A DNA stretch of 64,000 nt from Swaminathania salitolerans (GCF_007988945.1 NZ_BJVC01000002.1:186001-250000), one strand, 5' to 3'. Shown: positions 46,646 through 54,769, counted from the first letter of the stretch. The notes: a model not told the origin generated them from the sequence alone. Made by a program: numbers and translations.

Positions 46646-46676
46646 CTCATTCTCCTCCGGGCCGCTGGAGCCCACT

Positions 46677-46915
46677 GGCTACCGGATTGGCTACCGGGCT
46701 ACGGGATTGGCTACAGGATTATATATATTTATCAGTAGTTTATAGTAGTGGTAGCCATGGTAGCCACGGTAGCCAGTATTCAAGACGCAAGAGACACGTC
46801 TCCTCTGGTGGGGAATGCGTCTATACAGGTGCAGGAAGTGGCTACGGCGGCTACGGGAGCTACGGCGTTGTTTTTATTGCTCTTTTATGGCTACCGGCTG
46901 GCTACCATTGGCTAC
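46677..46915. repeat. GGCTAC iteron-like array, candidate replication origin
   Basis: Twelve exact GGCTAC hexamers in 239 bp. Nine are forward (46677, 46689, 46697, 46709, 46840, 46849, 46889, 46900, 46910). Three are reversed with 9 bp period (46751, 46760, 46769). An AT-rich stretch at 46715-46750 lies between the forward and reversed groups. It lies next to the helicase gene. Iterons plus an AT-rich unwinding element suggest a phage origin; an operator array is the alternative. Confidence 0.6.
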
Positions 46916-46940
46916 GGGATTATGTTGAAATCTCAGTGGG

Positions 46941-48791
46941 TTAGACATCTTCACCCACTCCGAAGCCCAATTCGGCCGCTGTAACCCACACACAGCGGGC
47001 TGGAGTCATCGAGCCGATCTTGACCTTGCGCTTGGGACTGCGGGCCGATTCAAGACGTCGCAGTTCATAGAGCCAGCGTTGACCGGCGAATGGCGTATCA
47101 TCGAACAGTCTGGTCAGCATGGCATTCCCCTGGGAAAACCAGAGTCCTGCGCCCTCGGCCTCGCGAGGATACGCCACGCCATTGCGCGCCTTGATCTCGT
47201 TCGGCCTGATAACCCGAATGCCGTATTGCCCGAGCACTTCGTCCGCAACAGAGCGCGAGAGCGGATCGATATCCGGCCTCTGTCCACTGTCATTTTCGAG
47301 AAGGCGCTCGATAAGGTCAGCTATAGATTTCCTTTCGGTCGATCGTTGCACCATGACAAGCTGCGTCATCAGGTGATTGATCATGCGGGTCGGAGCATCT
47401 TGCGTCGTAACGTCCTCCGCGTCACGCACAAATTCTGATAAAGCGCCAATGCCTATTTGTGCGCCCCGCTCATCCGGCACCGAATCCTCTGTCATGACCC
47501 ACCAGCCCGCAAGGATCGCGCCCAGCTGATCCATCTCGCGGGGCTGGCAGCCGCTCTCGAGCAGGGCGGTGCGGAACGTGGCGAGCGCGACGCGGTAGCG
47601 TTCCCATCCGGCGAGGGCCCGTCCCCAGAGTGCGGCGCCGTGCTCGCGCGCCCAGGTGGCGAGATCGCGATGCTCGGCCGAATGGTCGGCCCCTTCCTCC
47701 GCCTTGGCGAGATCGATGATCGTAAAACGGCCCAGATGCTGCGCCTGCATGTCGGGCGGGTTGATCGAGGCCATGATGATCGAGCCGACCACCTCGATAC
47801 TCCGGGCCACGCCATCCTTGCCGCCGCGCACGCCTTTCGTGCCTTCGCCGCCGGTGGAGGAGAGCACGAGATCCAGCAGCGCACGCGCGCCGCGCTGATC
47901 CTCGCGATCGGACGCCTCATCGATAAAGGCGGGCATAGCGCGCCCGTCGAGCCTCTGCTCCAGCCCGGCCTTCGACGTGTCATTGACGAACACATGCAAG
48001 GGCGAGGCCGCCTGCAACACGCGCAACAGCGACGATTTGCCGGATCCGGCCCCGCCGATCAGAAACCCGGCTGGCCGCCACGGGATGGACGCCCCGTAAT
48101 AGGCACAGGCCAGCAGCCCGAGCACCGCAATCTCGCCGCCCGGCGTGCGGAAGTTCCAGAGCCTCCGGATACCATCCAGCAGATAACGCCCTTCCTCCGG
48201 GCCGCTGGGGCGTGCAGGCCGGGGCGATGGGGGTGCTGCGGCCCATACCTGGTTTCCGGTGCGCGTTCCTGCCTGTTCCAGCCGGTCGCCTATCATCACG
48301 GCATCGCCACAGTGAACCACCGGAAGGCCGTTTTCAGCGGGCCATACGCCGGGTTTGCGAATCATGATGTGAGACCCGAAAAGCCCGGCCCGGGCGCATT
48401 CGGCCTGCAGGTAACTGGCTACGGAGTTGATACGGAAATCCACCACCTTTTCCTCGGTGGTTTCCTGCCCGTCCTGATCCTTCGTCTTGCATTGCGCCTT
48501 TTTGGGGAAGGTCGCACGCAACCAGCCATCATTCCCTGCGAACAACCCGAGCAGATCATGACGCGAACCGACCTGCCTTGCAGTCAGCACACGCAGCTGG
48601 CCCACGCGGTCGAGGAAGAAATAGGAACCATCGAGATGACCCAGAGCGGTCACGGGGCAGGGCTCGTTTTTCTCCGGCGCGGCCGGTGGCTCGCCGCCGC
48701 CCCTGCGTCCGCCATCCGGCCGCCCGCCGTCGATTACCTGAAACGCCCGATCGGCGCGCAGCACCGCGTCGCGGATATCACTGGATTGCAT
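46941..48791 (-). CDS. Phage replicative helicase/ATPase
   Basis: 616 aa from ATG 48791 (GGAAGGA), overlapping the primase stop. GFLIGGAGSGKSSLLRVLQAA (~243-263) is Walker A, AMPAFIDEASD is Walker B, and SIIMASINPPDMQAQHLGRFTIIDLA gives sensor I and arginine region of a D5/SF3-like or AAA+ ATPase. It probably loads at the adjacent iteron array. Confidence 0.8.
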   Translation of the reverse strand: MQSSDIRDAVLRADRAFQVIDGGRPDGGRRGGGEPPAAPEKNEPCPVTALGHLDGSYFFLDRVGQLRVLTARQVGSRHDLLGLFAGNDGWLRATFPKKAQCKTKDQDGQETTEEKVVDFRINSVASYLQAECARAGLFGSHIMIRKPGVWPAENGLPVVHCGDAVMIGDRLEQAGTRTGNQVWAAAPPSPRPARPSGPEEGRYLLDGIRRLWNFRTPGGEIAVLGLLACAYYGASIPWRPAGFLIGGAGSGKSSLLRVLQAASPLHVFVNDTSKAGLEQRLDGRAMPAFIDEASDREDQRGARALLDLVLSSTGGEGTKGVRGGKDGVARSIEVVGSIIMASINPPDMQAQHLGRFTIIDLAKAEEGADHSAEHRDLATWAREHGAALWGRALAGWERYRVALATFRTALLESGCQPREMDQLGAILAGWWVMTEDSVPDERGAQIGIGALSEFVRDAEDVTTQDAPTRMINHLMTQLVMVQRSTERKSIADLIERLLENDSGQRPDIDPLSRSVADEVLGQYGIRVIRPNEIKARNGVAYPREAEGAGLWFSQGNAMLTRLFDDTPFAGQRWLYELRRLESARSPKRKVKIGSMTPARCVWVTAAELGFGVGEDV

Positions 48792-49803
48792 CGTTGAAAT
48801 CCTTCCCGCGAGGGGGCTTTGCCACCCGCACTTCGCGACCTTTGGAAAGGTGAAAGTCGATTGCCCGGTCGAGCCCGCGCCTTGCGGCTTCGTGTTCGTC
48901 ACGATCGGCCAGGAGCGTGACCTTGCGCAGCTGCTCCGGCAGCCAGATGGCCGCCATGTTGCTCAGGCTTCCGGCTGCGAGGACGCGAAATTCAGGGCAG
49001 CACACGGCCACCGAAAGACAGGTCTCGATCCCTTCGCCGATCAGCACGGTTTCATCCGGGCTGGCCTTGGCAAGCGTCGCGCCCGTGTCGCCCTTGCGCA
49101 GGCGTATGGCAGCACCCGTGCAGGACCCGCGTATTTTCTTGGCGACATCGAGCCGCGCCTTGACCCAGCGGCCTTCGCTGTCCCGGGCAAGCCAGGTCTG
49201 ATGCGTGGCGACATGCGCGCCTGTGGCATCGGTAAAGGCAGCCAGCATGGCAGGCAGCTCGCGCTGAACCTCATTGCAGTAATGGGCGGGGGCAAAGCGT
49301 ATCGAGCGCGTGAAACGCCCGAGCGGGGCGACGTCGATGCCGCGATTGCGTATATAGGCGAGCACCGGCGAACCCTCGGTGACGGGCTCGGCCCTGAGCC
49401 ACATGGCCAGCGCCTTCTTGCGCCCGTTCTGTTCGTCCTTCACCGCGTCGCGCTGGATCTTCTCCGCCGCCAGATGCGCCTGTCGTATGGCGACAGGGCC
49501 GAGATCGCCCAGCCCGAGCCAGCCATGCGCCCAGCGATACGCCTCTTTCGTATTTCCACCCGTCAGGCACGCCGCCACCAGATCGAGCGCATCGCCAAAC
49601 TCACCCGAGCGATGATCGACCCAGCCTCCCGGATTCTTGCCGGTCAGATGCACGGAAAACGCGGTGCCCTTGCCGCCCGACAGGGAATCGCACCGCCAGT
49701 CTGCGCCCATGCGCTGCCCGAACGGGAGCAGCTCGCGCACCAGCTGGTCGATACGCTGGGTCAGCAGGGTTGAGATCTCGGCCGCGCCGATCTGCATGGT
49801 CAT
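48778..49803 (-). CDS. TOPRIM-domain DNA primase
   Basis: 341 aa from ATG 49803 (AAAGG). N-terminal WRCDSLSGGKGTAFSVHLTG with GGWVDHRSGEFGDALDLVAA is the CHC2-replacing region of DUF7146-type phage primases. TOPRIM residues are VLIGEGIETCLSV (~252, Glu) and VTLLADRDEHEAARR (~298, D-x-D). It overlaps the helicase gene, with which it should work. Confidence 0.85.
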   Translation of the reverse strand: MTMQIGAAEISTLLTQRIDQLVRELLPFGQRMGADWRCDSLSGGKGTAFSVHLTGKNPGGWVDHRSGEFGDALDLVAACLTGGNTKEAYRWAHGWLGLGDLGPVAIRQAHLAAEKIQRDAVKDEQNGRKKALAMWLRAEPVTEGSPVLAYIRNRGIDVAPLGRFTRSIRFAPAHYCNEVQRELPAMLAAFTDATGAHVATHQTWLARDSEGRWVKARLDVAKKIRGSCTGAAIRLRKGDTGATLAKASPDETVLIGEGIETCLSVAVCCPEFRVLAAGSLSNMAAIWLPEQLRKVTLLADRDEHEAARRGLDRAIDFHLSKGREVRVAKPPRGKDFNDAIQ

Positions 49804-49804
49804 G

Positions 49805-49975
49805 TCATGCCGCCTTTCTCTCAGGCGATGGCATGGCGAGGCGGTGCAGCGCATAGCGCACCGTCCGTTCCGAAATGCCCAGGGCGCGGGCGATGTGCGA
49901 TGCGCTGGCGCCACGCTGCCGCAGCACCGAAATGGCGGGGTCTATCCGCCTCCGGTCGAACGCGGGCCGGGCCAT
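49805..49975 (-). CDS. Small HTH protein
   Basis: 56 aa from ATG 49975 (GGGAG), in a TGATG overlap with the preceding gene. GASASHIARALGISERTVRYALHRL is a compact HTH of the resolvase/sigma type. A regulator or replication accessory in the early operon. Confidence 0.65.
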   Translation of the reverse strand: MARPAFDRRRIDPAISVLRQRGASASHIARALGISERTVRYALHRLAMPSPERKAA

Positions 49976-50304
49976 CAGCAGCGCTCCCGGCAAGGCCGGC
50001 ACAAGCGTAGCCAACGCCCTTTTGCGGTAAACCGCGCTCCGCAATACAGGCATTTGCGGTCGACCCGTTCGATCGCCTCATGCCGCGGCGATCGCGCGCG
50101 GGTGCGGCTCGGAGGCCGATCGCCGAAGCAGGCCACGAAACGCCTGAGATGACAGGCTGGCAAGTGCTCCCAGCCCATGACCGTGCATGGATCGAGAGAG
50201 AGCCTTGCCGCGATTTTTTTCGCTCCGCCACGCTGCGCCCTCATGCGGCGCATGAGCACGGTGGCCGCTTCGCGTTCCGGCGTCATGACAGGGGGGCGGG
50301 GCAT
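49975..50304 (-). CDS. Small zinc-ribbon/HTH phage protein
   Basis: 109 aa, GGGAGGG site. N-terminal half GGAKKIAARLSLDPCTVMGWE looks like HTH, and the C-terminal CLYCGARFTAKGRWLRLCRPC is a Cys4 zinc ribbon. Tightly coupled to neighbours. Role in DNA binding inferred. Confidence 0.6.
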   Translation of the reverse strand: MPRPPVMTPEREAATVLMRRMRAQRGGAKKIAARLSLDPCTVMGWEHLPACHLRRFVACFGDRPPSRTRARSPRHEAIERVDRKCLYCGARFTAKGRWLRLCRPCRERC

Positions 50305-50307
50305 GTC

Positions 50308-50775
50308 TCAGCCCTCCCCATCGGCGCGGAACGCGAGCGCCTGCATCTTCTGCAGGGCGTCGGTCGAGATGCGGATCAGATGCGACAGGCGCTGCGACAG
50401 ATCTTGCGCCTCGGAGCGGTCTATCCTGCCATCTGCCAGAGCCCGCAAGGCTGCCGACAGGGTTTCGCTGGCCGAGGCGGCCACGTCCCCCATGGCCGTC
50501 GCGGCGCAACCCTCGCCGAACGCGATGGGTAGCAGGGCGAAACCCGTGATCGAGGCCATGGCGGCCAGAATCACCGGCTGTTGGGCAGAGATATCGAGCG
50601 CCACCGCGACGTCGATCGGCGCGATATGGGCCGAGTTGCGGTTCTGATATTCGGATATCTGCGTCTTGCCGACGCGCGTGCAGGAGGCGGCTGCCTCAAC
50701 CCCACCCACCAGCCGCACGGCCGCTTGCGTGGCCGTTTTCAGGCATGCCACATGATCCCTGTGCCGGTCAGTCAT
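50308..50775 (-). CDS. Phage DNA-binding regulator (CII-like) candidate
   Basis: 155 aa. AVRLVGGVEAAASCTRVGKTQISEYQN reads as a HTH near the N-terminus, followed by helical segments with a repeated ASETLSAALRALADGRI. First gene downstream of cro in the leftward operon, the position of cII-type or early regulators. No close family recognised. Confidence 0.5.
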   Translation of the reverse strand: MTDRHRDHVACLKTATQAAVRLVGGVEAAASCTRVGKTQISEYQNRNSAHIAPIDVAVALDISAQQPVILAAMASITGFALLPIAFGEGCAATAMGDVAASASETLSAALRALADGRIDRSEAQDLSQRLSHLIRISTDALQKMQALAFRADGEG

Positions 50776-50926
50776 CTGCCTCGCCTCCGGAAACGCGGGG
50801 AGTCGGGAAGTTCGTTTTTCTGGTGGGACGCATTGGCGTAGGTCTCTCTGTGTCCGGGACGGCGAGAAAACTCGGGTTCTGACGATTTCGCGGAACGTTT
50901 CCGCAAGCGCGCGAAGCGCCCGCCTG

Positions 50927-51178
50927 CTAGTTCGGTGGCGACTGCTTGTGAGGTTCAGCCCCTCGCTCTGTTGGGTTCGCCCCCAAGCTCTCGAGCATCT
51001 CCAGCGTCACAGCGACGCCCCTCCTGTCGCCTAGCCGCATGAGTTTGGGCCATAGGCGTGCGGGAATGGTTCTTCCGGGGCGCGTCCAGTTGTGGACACG
51101 CTTCCAGTTCAATTCGAGATTTTCGGCCACTGATTGCACGCCTCCGAGGCGGTCAATCAGACAACGTGAGGTTTCCAT
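50927..51178 (-). CDS. Cro-like repressor
   Basis: 83 aa from ATG 51178. LIDRLGGVQSVAENLELNWKRVHNW is a Cro/YdaS-type HTH in which the gene name is inferred from position: divergent from the cI-like gene and first in the leftward early operon. Its -10 ends six bases before the ATG, so the mRNA is probably leaderless. Confidence 0.7.
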   Translation of the reverse strand: METSRCLIDRLGGVQSVAENLELNWKRVHNWTRPGRTIPARLWPKLMRLGDRRGVAVTLEMLESLGANPTERGAEPHKQSPPN

Positions 51179-51184
51179 GGGAGT

Positions 51185-51214
51185 CTTATATCGTCGTAAC
51201 GACGATGATTGCAA
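51185..51214 (-). promoter_or_regulatory. Leftward early promoter with operator 1
   Basis: Minus strand TTGCAA (51209-51214), 18-base spacer, TATAAG (51185-51190). The 17 bp palindrome ATCGTCGTAACGACGAT (51190-51206) fills the spacer, so a bound repressor would block RNA polymerase. Confidence 0.75.
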
Positions 51215-51263
51215 GCGTCGTATGCTTGATGGCTTGTGTGAAGAGCGTTGCCATAATAACGCG

Positions 51264-51617
51264 ATGGCACACGCAAAATCACCTAAATCGACCGAGCTCA
51301 AGGACGCGGTGCGCGAGAGGCTCGTCGCCGCGATCAGCGCTTATGGCATCTCCCAAGCCGACCTTGCACGCAAGCTCAATGTCTCATCACAGCAAGTAAA
51401 CGGATATGTTAAAGGGAAAAACTATCCGGACGAGTTTTTTATCGTCCGCTTTTGCGATTTGACTGGCTGCACCCTCGACTGGCTTTATCGGGGCTTGATG
51501 TCATCTGCCATGCCGGTTGAGCTTGCTGTTCACATAGCACTCGAAAATCCCACGCTGATGCAGCGGGACAGTAAGGGGATGGCGCAGACTTCTGACCTGG
51601 TTTCGGTGGAATTCTGA
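51264..51617 (+). CDS. CI-like repressor with HTH (no peptidase domain)
   Basis: 117 aa from ATG 51264 (weak ribosome site; upstream in-frame starts at 51222 exist). ISQADLARKLNVSSQQVNGYVKGKNYPDE (~29-57) is an Xre HTH; the rest (LTGCTLDWLYRGL) is a short oligomerisation part. No LexA-type Ser-Lys peptidase, so induction is not by RecA-driven self-cleavage of this protein. Divergent from cro. Confidence 0.7.
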   Translation: MAHAKSPKSTELKDAVRERLVAAISAYGISQADLARKLNVSSQQVNGYVKGKNYPDEFFIVRFCDLTGCTLDWLYRGLMSSAMPVELAVHIALENPTLMQRDSKGMAQTSDLVSVEF

Positions 51618-51837
51618 ATCCGCGCATGACATCACACTCTTTTTCTTTGTTAATATTTCACAAATGGTCACACAAACAGCCTCCTACCACAATATTTTAT
51701 TCATTAAGCAATTGCTTCATAGAAATACTTCGTACGACAGGCGCTCTCTCGATCAGGGCGGCCAGAGGCAAGGCGCCTTTTGAAACGGTCTCAGGCCTGT
51801 GCCTCTAGGGATCACCAAGATTCGCGCGACACAGAAA
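51618..51837. other. AT-richer spacer after cI
   Basis: 220 bp, no gene seen; contains no repeat or terminator that I can support. Confidence 0.3.
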
Positions 51838-51891
51838 GTCGTCGTAACGACGACTATTTTCGTTGATGTATCGTCGTAACGACGATATAAC
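51838..51891 (+). promoter_or_regulatory. Rightward early promoter with operators 2 and 3
   Basis: TTGATG (51863-51868), 17-base spacer, TATAAC (51886-51891). Operator 3 (51870-51886) fills the spacer; operator 2 (51838-51854, GTCGTCGTAACGACGAC) lies 32 bp upstream centre to centre, about three helical turns, allowing cooperative binding. Confidence 0.8.
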
Positions 51892-51920
51892 TCTTCTTGT
51901 TAGACGCAAGGATCAACAAA

Positions 51921-52175
51921 ATGACAACGAAAAACTGTAACTCCTCTTATCCCGACGCTCTTTCCGCCGCTCGCGGCGCTATCGCAGATATCTGCCGTGA
52001 TCGTTCGCTCACGCCGCAAGAGCAGCTGGACCTCCTCGGAGCCCTCTGCGCCGAATTCGGCTTCGAGCAGGCCGATCGCGTCACCGGTTGGAAATACCGC
52101 AGCTTCGGCATTCTGAATGCCATCTATGTTTCGGGCACTGGTCACCTGCACGATCTGGTTGGCAGCGGCGACTGA
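51921..52175 (+). CDS. Small early prophage protein, unknown
   Basis: 84 aa from ATG 51921 (AAGGA). Helical, with LTPQEQLDLLGALCAEFGFEQADRVTGW; a related sentence pattern (LLAEL...FNSLETLPGWEYR) recurs in the gene at 52602, suggesting a small paralogous pair. First gene under the rightward operator-promoter. Function unknown. Confidence 0.55.
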   Translation: MTTKNCNSSYPDALSAARGAIADICRDRSLTPQEQLDLLGALCAEFGFEQADRVTGWKYRSFGILNAIYVSGTGHLHDLVGSGD

Positions 52176-52188
52176 TCCCGCGCCACCC

Positions 52189-52229
52189 GAAAGCGATCGG
52201 GGTCTCTCTCCCGGGCCCCGATCGCTTTC
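52189..52229 (+). terminator. Strong hairpin, probable attenuator after the first early gene
   Basis: 14 bp perfect stem (52189-52202 with 52216-52229), loop 13. Followed by GCTTCATCG rather than a T-run, so termination may be partial or it protects mRNA ends. Confidence 0.5.
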
Positions 52230-52287
52230 GCTTCATCGTCGCGACGTCCCGTGTCCTTCAAGAACTCCGCCGAAGGAGCCCCGAAGC

Positions 52288-52605
52288 ATGACTCTCACCC
52301 CCAGCCAGCTCGCCGCCATGACAGAGCGTGCATTCTGGATCGCTATCGCGCCAATGCCGCAAGCCGATCAGCTGCATGCACTGACCCTGTTTCGCGACTG
52401 GCGCTTCGCCGCGACCCGCGCAGCCGATGGCCGCCCCCTGCAATGCGCAGCCCCATGGAAGCGCGTTGCCGCCGCAAAAGCCGCAGAGTTGCAGGGCCAT
52501 CTTGCCCGCCACACCCAGCCAATCACGCCGCCCCCTTACGCTGCTCAGGTGAACGCCCTGCGCGCTTTGGCCATATCGGCATTCCACAGAGGGGCAATCC
52601 AATGA
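52288..52605 (+). CDS. Early prophage protein, unknown
   Basis: 105 aa from ATG 52288 (AAGGAG). MTLTPSQLAAMTERAFWIAIAP, helical, Ala-rich, no motif recognised. Its stop overlaps the next start (ATGA), so it belongs to the xis/int operon. Confidence 0.55.
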   Translation: MTLTPSQLAAMTERAFWIAIAPMPQADQLHALTLFRDWRFAATRAADGRPLQCAAPWKRVAAAKAAELQGHLARHTQPITPPPYAAQVNALRALAISAFHRGAIQ

Positions 52606-52916
52606 CCAGCCGTGCCGAAACGAAGCGCCGCGCGTTTGCAGCCGCATCGGCGGAAATCGAGGCAACCTGCAATCGTCTGGCCTTTTCACGTCAGGATTAT
52701 CTTGAACTGCTGGCCGAGCTCACTGCGGTGGCGGCCTTCAACAGTCTGGAAACGCTGCCGGGCTGGGAGTATCGCGCCCGCCTGACAATGGAAGCCATAG
52801 TGGAAGAAGCACGCGCCCGGTTGCGCGCCCTGCTGGTTGCGCAGATCGAGCGGGGTGGCTTTCGTGCCAGCTTCGGGACTGGGGCAGGAAAGGGCAGGGA
52901 GGTCCCGCCGTCATGA
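52602..52916 (+). CDS. Early prophage protein, unknown
   Basis: 104 aa from ATG 52602. Helical (ETKRRAFAAASAEIEATCNRLAF, LTMEAIVEEARARLRALLVAQIE). Shares a pattern with the 51921 gene. Stop overlaps the next start (ATGA). Function unknown. Confidence 0.55.
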   Translation: MTSRAETKRRAFAAASAEIEATCNRLAFSRQDYLELLAELTAVAAFNSLETLPGWEYRARLTMEAIVEEARARLRALLVAQIERGGFRASFGTGAGKGREVPPS

Positions 52917-53179
52917 GATACGCGACCGCACTCAATATCGCACCGCGCCTCCTGAGCACCGATCAGGCCATAACCTATCTGGGCGGGATGATCGGCCGGG
53001 AGACATTCATGCAGCACGTTGCGCCGCATTGCCGCCGGATCATCCTGTCGCCGCGCAATTTCGGGTGGCTGCGCGAGGATCTCGATCGCTATCTCGACCA
53101 TCTCGCCGGCATAGAGCGCAAACCGGACATTCTCCCCAGGCCGGAACCGAACATGCTCGAGGCGATCCTTCCGCCATGA
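52913..53179 (+). CDS. Excisionase-like protein
   Basis: 88 aa. LLSTDQAITYLGGMIGRETFMQHVAPHCRRIILSPRNFGWLREDLDRYLDHL is a winged-HTH of excisionase/AlpA type, ending four bases into the integrase start. Recombination directionality role inferred from fold and position. Confidence 0.75.
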   Translation: MRYATALNIAPRLLSTDQAITYLGGMIGRETFMQHVAPHCRRIILSPRNFGWLREDLDRYLDHLAGIERKPDILPRPEPNMLEAILPP

Positions 53180-54189
53180 TCTTGAGGCTGCGTTACATCC
53201 AGCGCGTGAGGGACAGGAGGGGCAAAACGCGCCTGTATTTCCGCCGCCCGGGGCACAGGTCGAAAAGGCTGCCAGACGAGAGCGACCCGGGATTTCTGGC
53301 AGCGTATAACGAGGCGCTCGCCGCGGCGAAGCCCGAGATACTGCGCCCCAGAGAGCCGCCGCGCACGCTGGCGGGGTTGATCGATTTCTGGATGCGCAGC
53401 GCGCGTTACACGGCTCTCGCGGAAACAACACGCGCGACATACCGCCGTATCCTGCTGGATATACAGAAACAGGATTACGCGAATGCGTTCGTGACGGATT
53501 TCCAGCCGGTTTACGTCCGGCGCATTCTTGCCCGGCATATCGCAACCCCGGCAGCGGCCAATAACCGGCTCAAGATCCTGCGCGTGCTGTTCGATCATGC
53601 CGTGAGCGAAGGCTGGCGCCCCGACAACCCGGCCAGCGCCGTGAAGCGCCACAAGGAAAAGGCAGAAGGCGCCGTCACATGGTCCGAGGAGCAGATTGCC
53701 CGATACGAGGCACGATGGCCCCAGGGCAGCGTCCAGCGGCTGGCGCTCGCACTTCTCGTCTATACGGGACAGAGGCGGAGCGATGTGGTGCGCATGAGCG
53801 GCGCGGACCGCCGGGGCGATCTGCTGGAGGTGCGGCAGCAAAAGACAGGAGCCCGCCTCCTGATCCCGATCCATCCTCACCTCGCGCAGGAGCTCGACGC
53901 CGCACCGGCAAGCGGCACCTTCCTGCAAACTCCCGGAGGCAAGGCATATACCGCAAACGGGTTCTATATGCGCTTTCGCGACTGGCGCGCCGCGGCGGAG
54001 CTACCGGAAGGGCTCAGCCCGCACGGTCTGCGAAAGGCCGCCGCCAGAAGGCTGGCCGAGGCGGGCTGCACAACCCACCAGATAGCCGCCATCACGGGCC
54101 ACGCGACTCTCGCGGAAGTTGAACGATACACGCGCGCTGTGGACCAGGAAAAACTGGCCCGCTCGGCAATCGAAAGGATCAAACTGTAA
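53176..54189 (+). CDS. Prophage tyrosine integrase
   Basis: 337 aa from ATG 53176 (ATGA overlap with the excisionase gene). Catalytic set: YTGQRRSDVVRM (Arg ~199), GLSPHGLRKAAARRLAEAG (His-x-x-Arg), ITGHATLAEVERYTRA (His and nucleophilic Tyr ~318). It ends 63 bp from the attR core in tRNA-Glu. Different subfamily from the island integrase at 10973-12127, yet the same target. Confidence 0.95.
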   Translation: MILRLRYIQRVRDRRGKTRLYFRRPGHRSKRLPDESDPGFLAAYNEALAAAKPEILRPREPPRTLAGLIDFWMRSARYTALAETTRATYRRILLDIQKQDYANAFVTDFQPVYVRRILARHIATPAAANNRLKILRVLFDHAVSEGWRPDNPASAVKRHKEKAEGAVTWSEEQIARYEARWPQGSVQRLALALLVYTGQRRSDVVRMSGADRRGDLLEVRQQKTGARLLIPIHPHLAQELDAAPASGTFLQTPGGKAYTANGFYMRFRDWRAAAELPEGLSPHGLRKAAARRLAEAGCTTHQIAAITGHATLAEVERYTRAVDQEKLARSAIERIKL

Positions 54190-54252
54190 AATGAACCCGG
54201 AAAACTGTAAAACTTCGCGCAAAAATGGCGGATTACTGCGGTTTTCTGGAAG

Positions 54253-54272
54253 AAATGGCGTCCCATAGGGGA
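54253..54272. repeat. attR of the prophage inside tRNA-Glu
   Basis: Identical 20 bp to 12227-12246; covers CCA, discriminator and acceptor stem plus part of the T-arm, so integration keeps the tRNA intact. Confidence 0.9.
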
Positions 54273-54331
54273 TTCGAACCCCTGTTGCCGCCGTGAGAGG
54301 GCGGTGTCCTAGGCCTCTAGACGAATGGGAC
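54256..54331 (-). tRNA. tRNA-Glu (anticodon CTC)
   Basis: 76 nt including encoded CCA. Acceptor stem GTCCCAT/ATGGGAC, anticodon arm CCGCC-CTCTCAC-GGCGG with anticodon CTC, T-loop GGTTCGAATCC. Lies after the HIT gene on the same strand. It is the integration target for at least one, probably two elements. Confidence 0.97.
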
Positions 54332-54376
54332 GAGGCGAGGTGCGTTCTATGATATCGATCGCACCTCGGCAAGAGG

Positions 54377-54766
54377 TTATTTTGCGTTTGGACGAATTAA
54401 TTTCGTTCCGAGCGGTTCGCCGGCCAGAAGGTGGAGGTGATAATGCGCAACCTCCTGACCCGCATCGGCACCGGTATTGCTGATCACCCTGTACCCCGAG
54501 CCAGTCACTCCGAGACGGGTTGCGACATGCGCGATTGCGCGGGAAAGACCGGCCTGTTCCGCTTCACTTGCCCGCTCGCCAAAATCCGTCGCGCAGATAT
54601 AGGAGCCCCTGGGAATGATCAGGACATGTATCCGCGCCTGAGGCGCGATGTCGGGAAAGGCGAGGGCATATTCGTCCTCATAGACTTTCACGACCGGGAT
54701 TTCTCCGCGCAGGATACGTGCAAAGATATTATCGGGATCATAGGGGGCGTTCGGATCGACAGCCAT
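54377..54766 (-). CDS. HIT-family nucleotide-binding protein
   Basis: 129 aa. DNIFARILRGEIPVVKVYEDEYALAF and the histidine triad AHYHLHLLAGEPLG place it in the HINT branch (nucleoside phosphoramidate hydrolase). Four bases after hisE, so it is the last gene of the his operon. Role in histidine synthesis not known. Confidence 0.92.
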   Translation of the reverse strand: MAVDPNAPYDPDNIFARILRGEIPVVKVYEDEYALAFPDIAPQARIHVLIIPRGSYICATDFGERASEAEQAGLSRAIAHVATRLGVTGSGYRVISNTGADAGQEVAHYHLHLLAGEPLGTKLIRPNAK

Positions 54767-54769
54767 GTC

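Larger units (their letters stand above)
12227..54272. mobile_element. HK97-type siphovirus prophage (~42 kb) in tRNA-Glu
   Basis: Bounded by the 20 bp direct repeats above. It contains integrase and excisionase at the right end, a cro/cI switch, replication genes, terminase, portal, protease, HK97 capsid, connectors, tail tube, frameshifted tail chaperone, tape measure, tail fibres and lysis genes, plus an accessory defence block (12.3-22.5 kb). All essential morphogenesis genes seem intact; the only damaged piece is the duplicated terminase fragment at 42.5 kb. It could be inducible. Confidence 0.92.

Noticed and set aside
46748-46984. Plus-strand small gene across the iteron array
   Set aside because: Repeated GGCTAC produces Gly-Tyr/Ala-Thr runs by chance; no ribosome site; part overlaps the helicase end.
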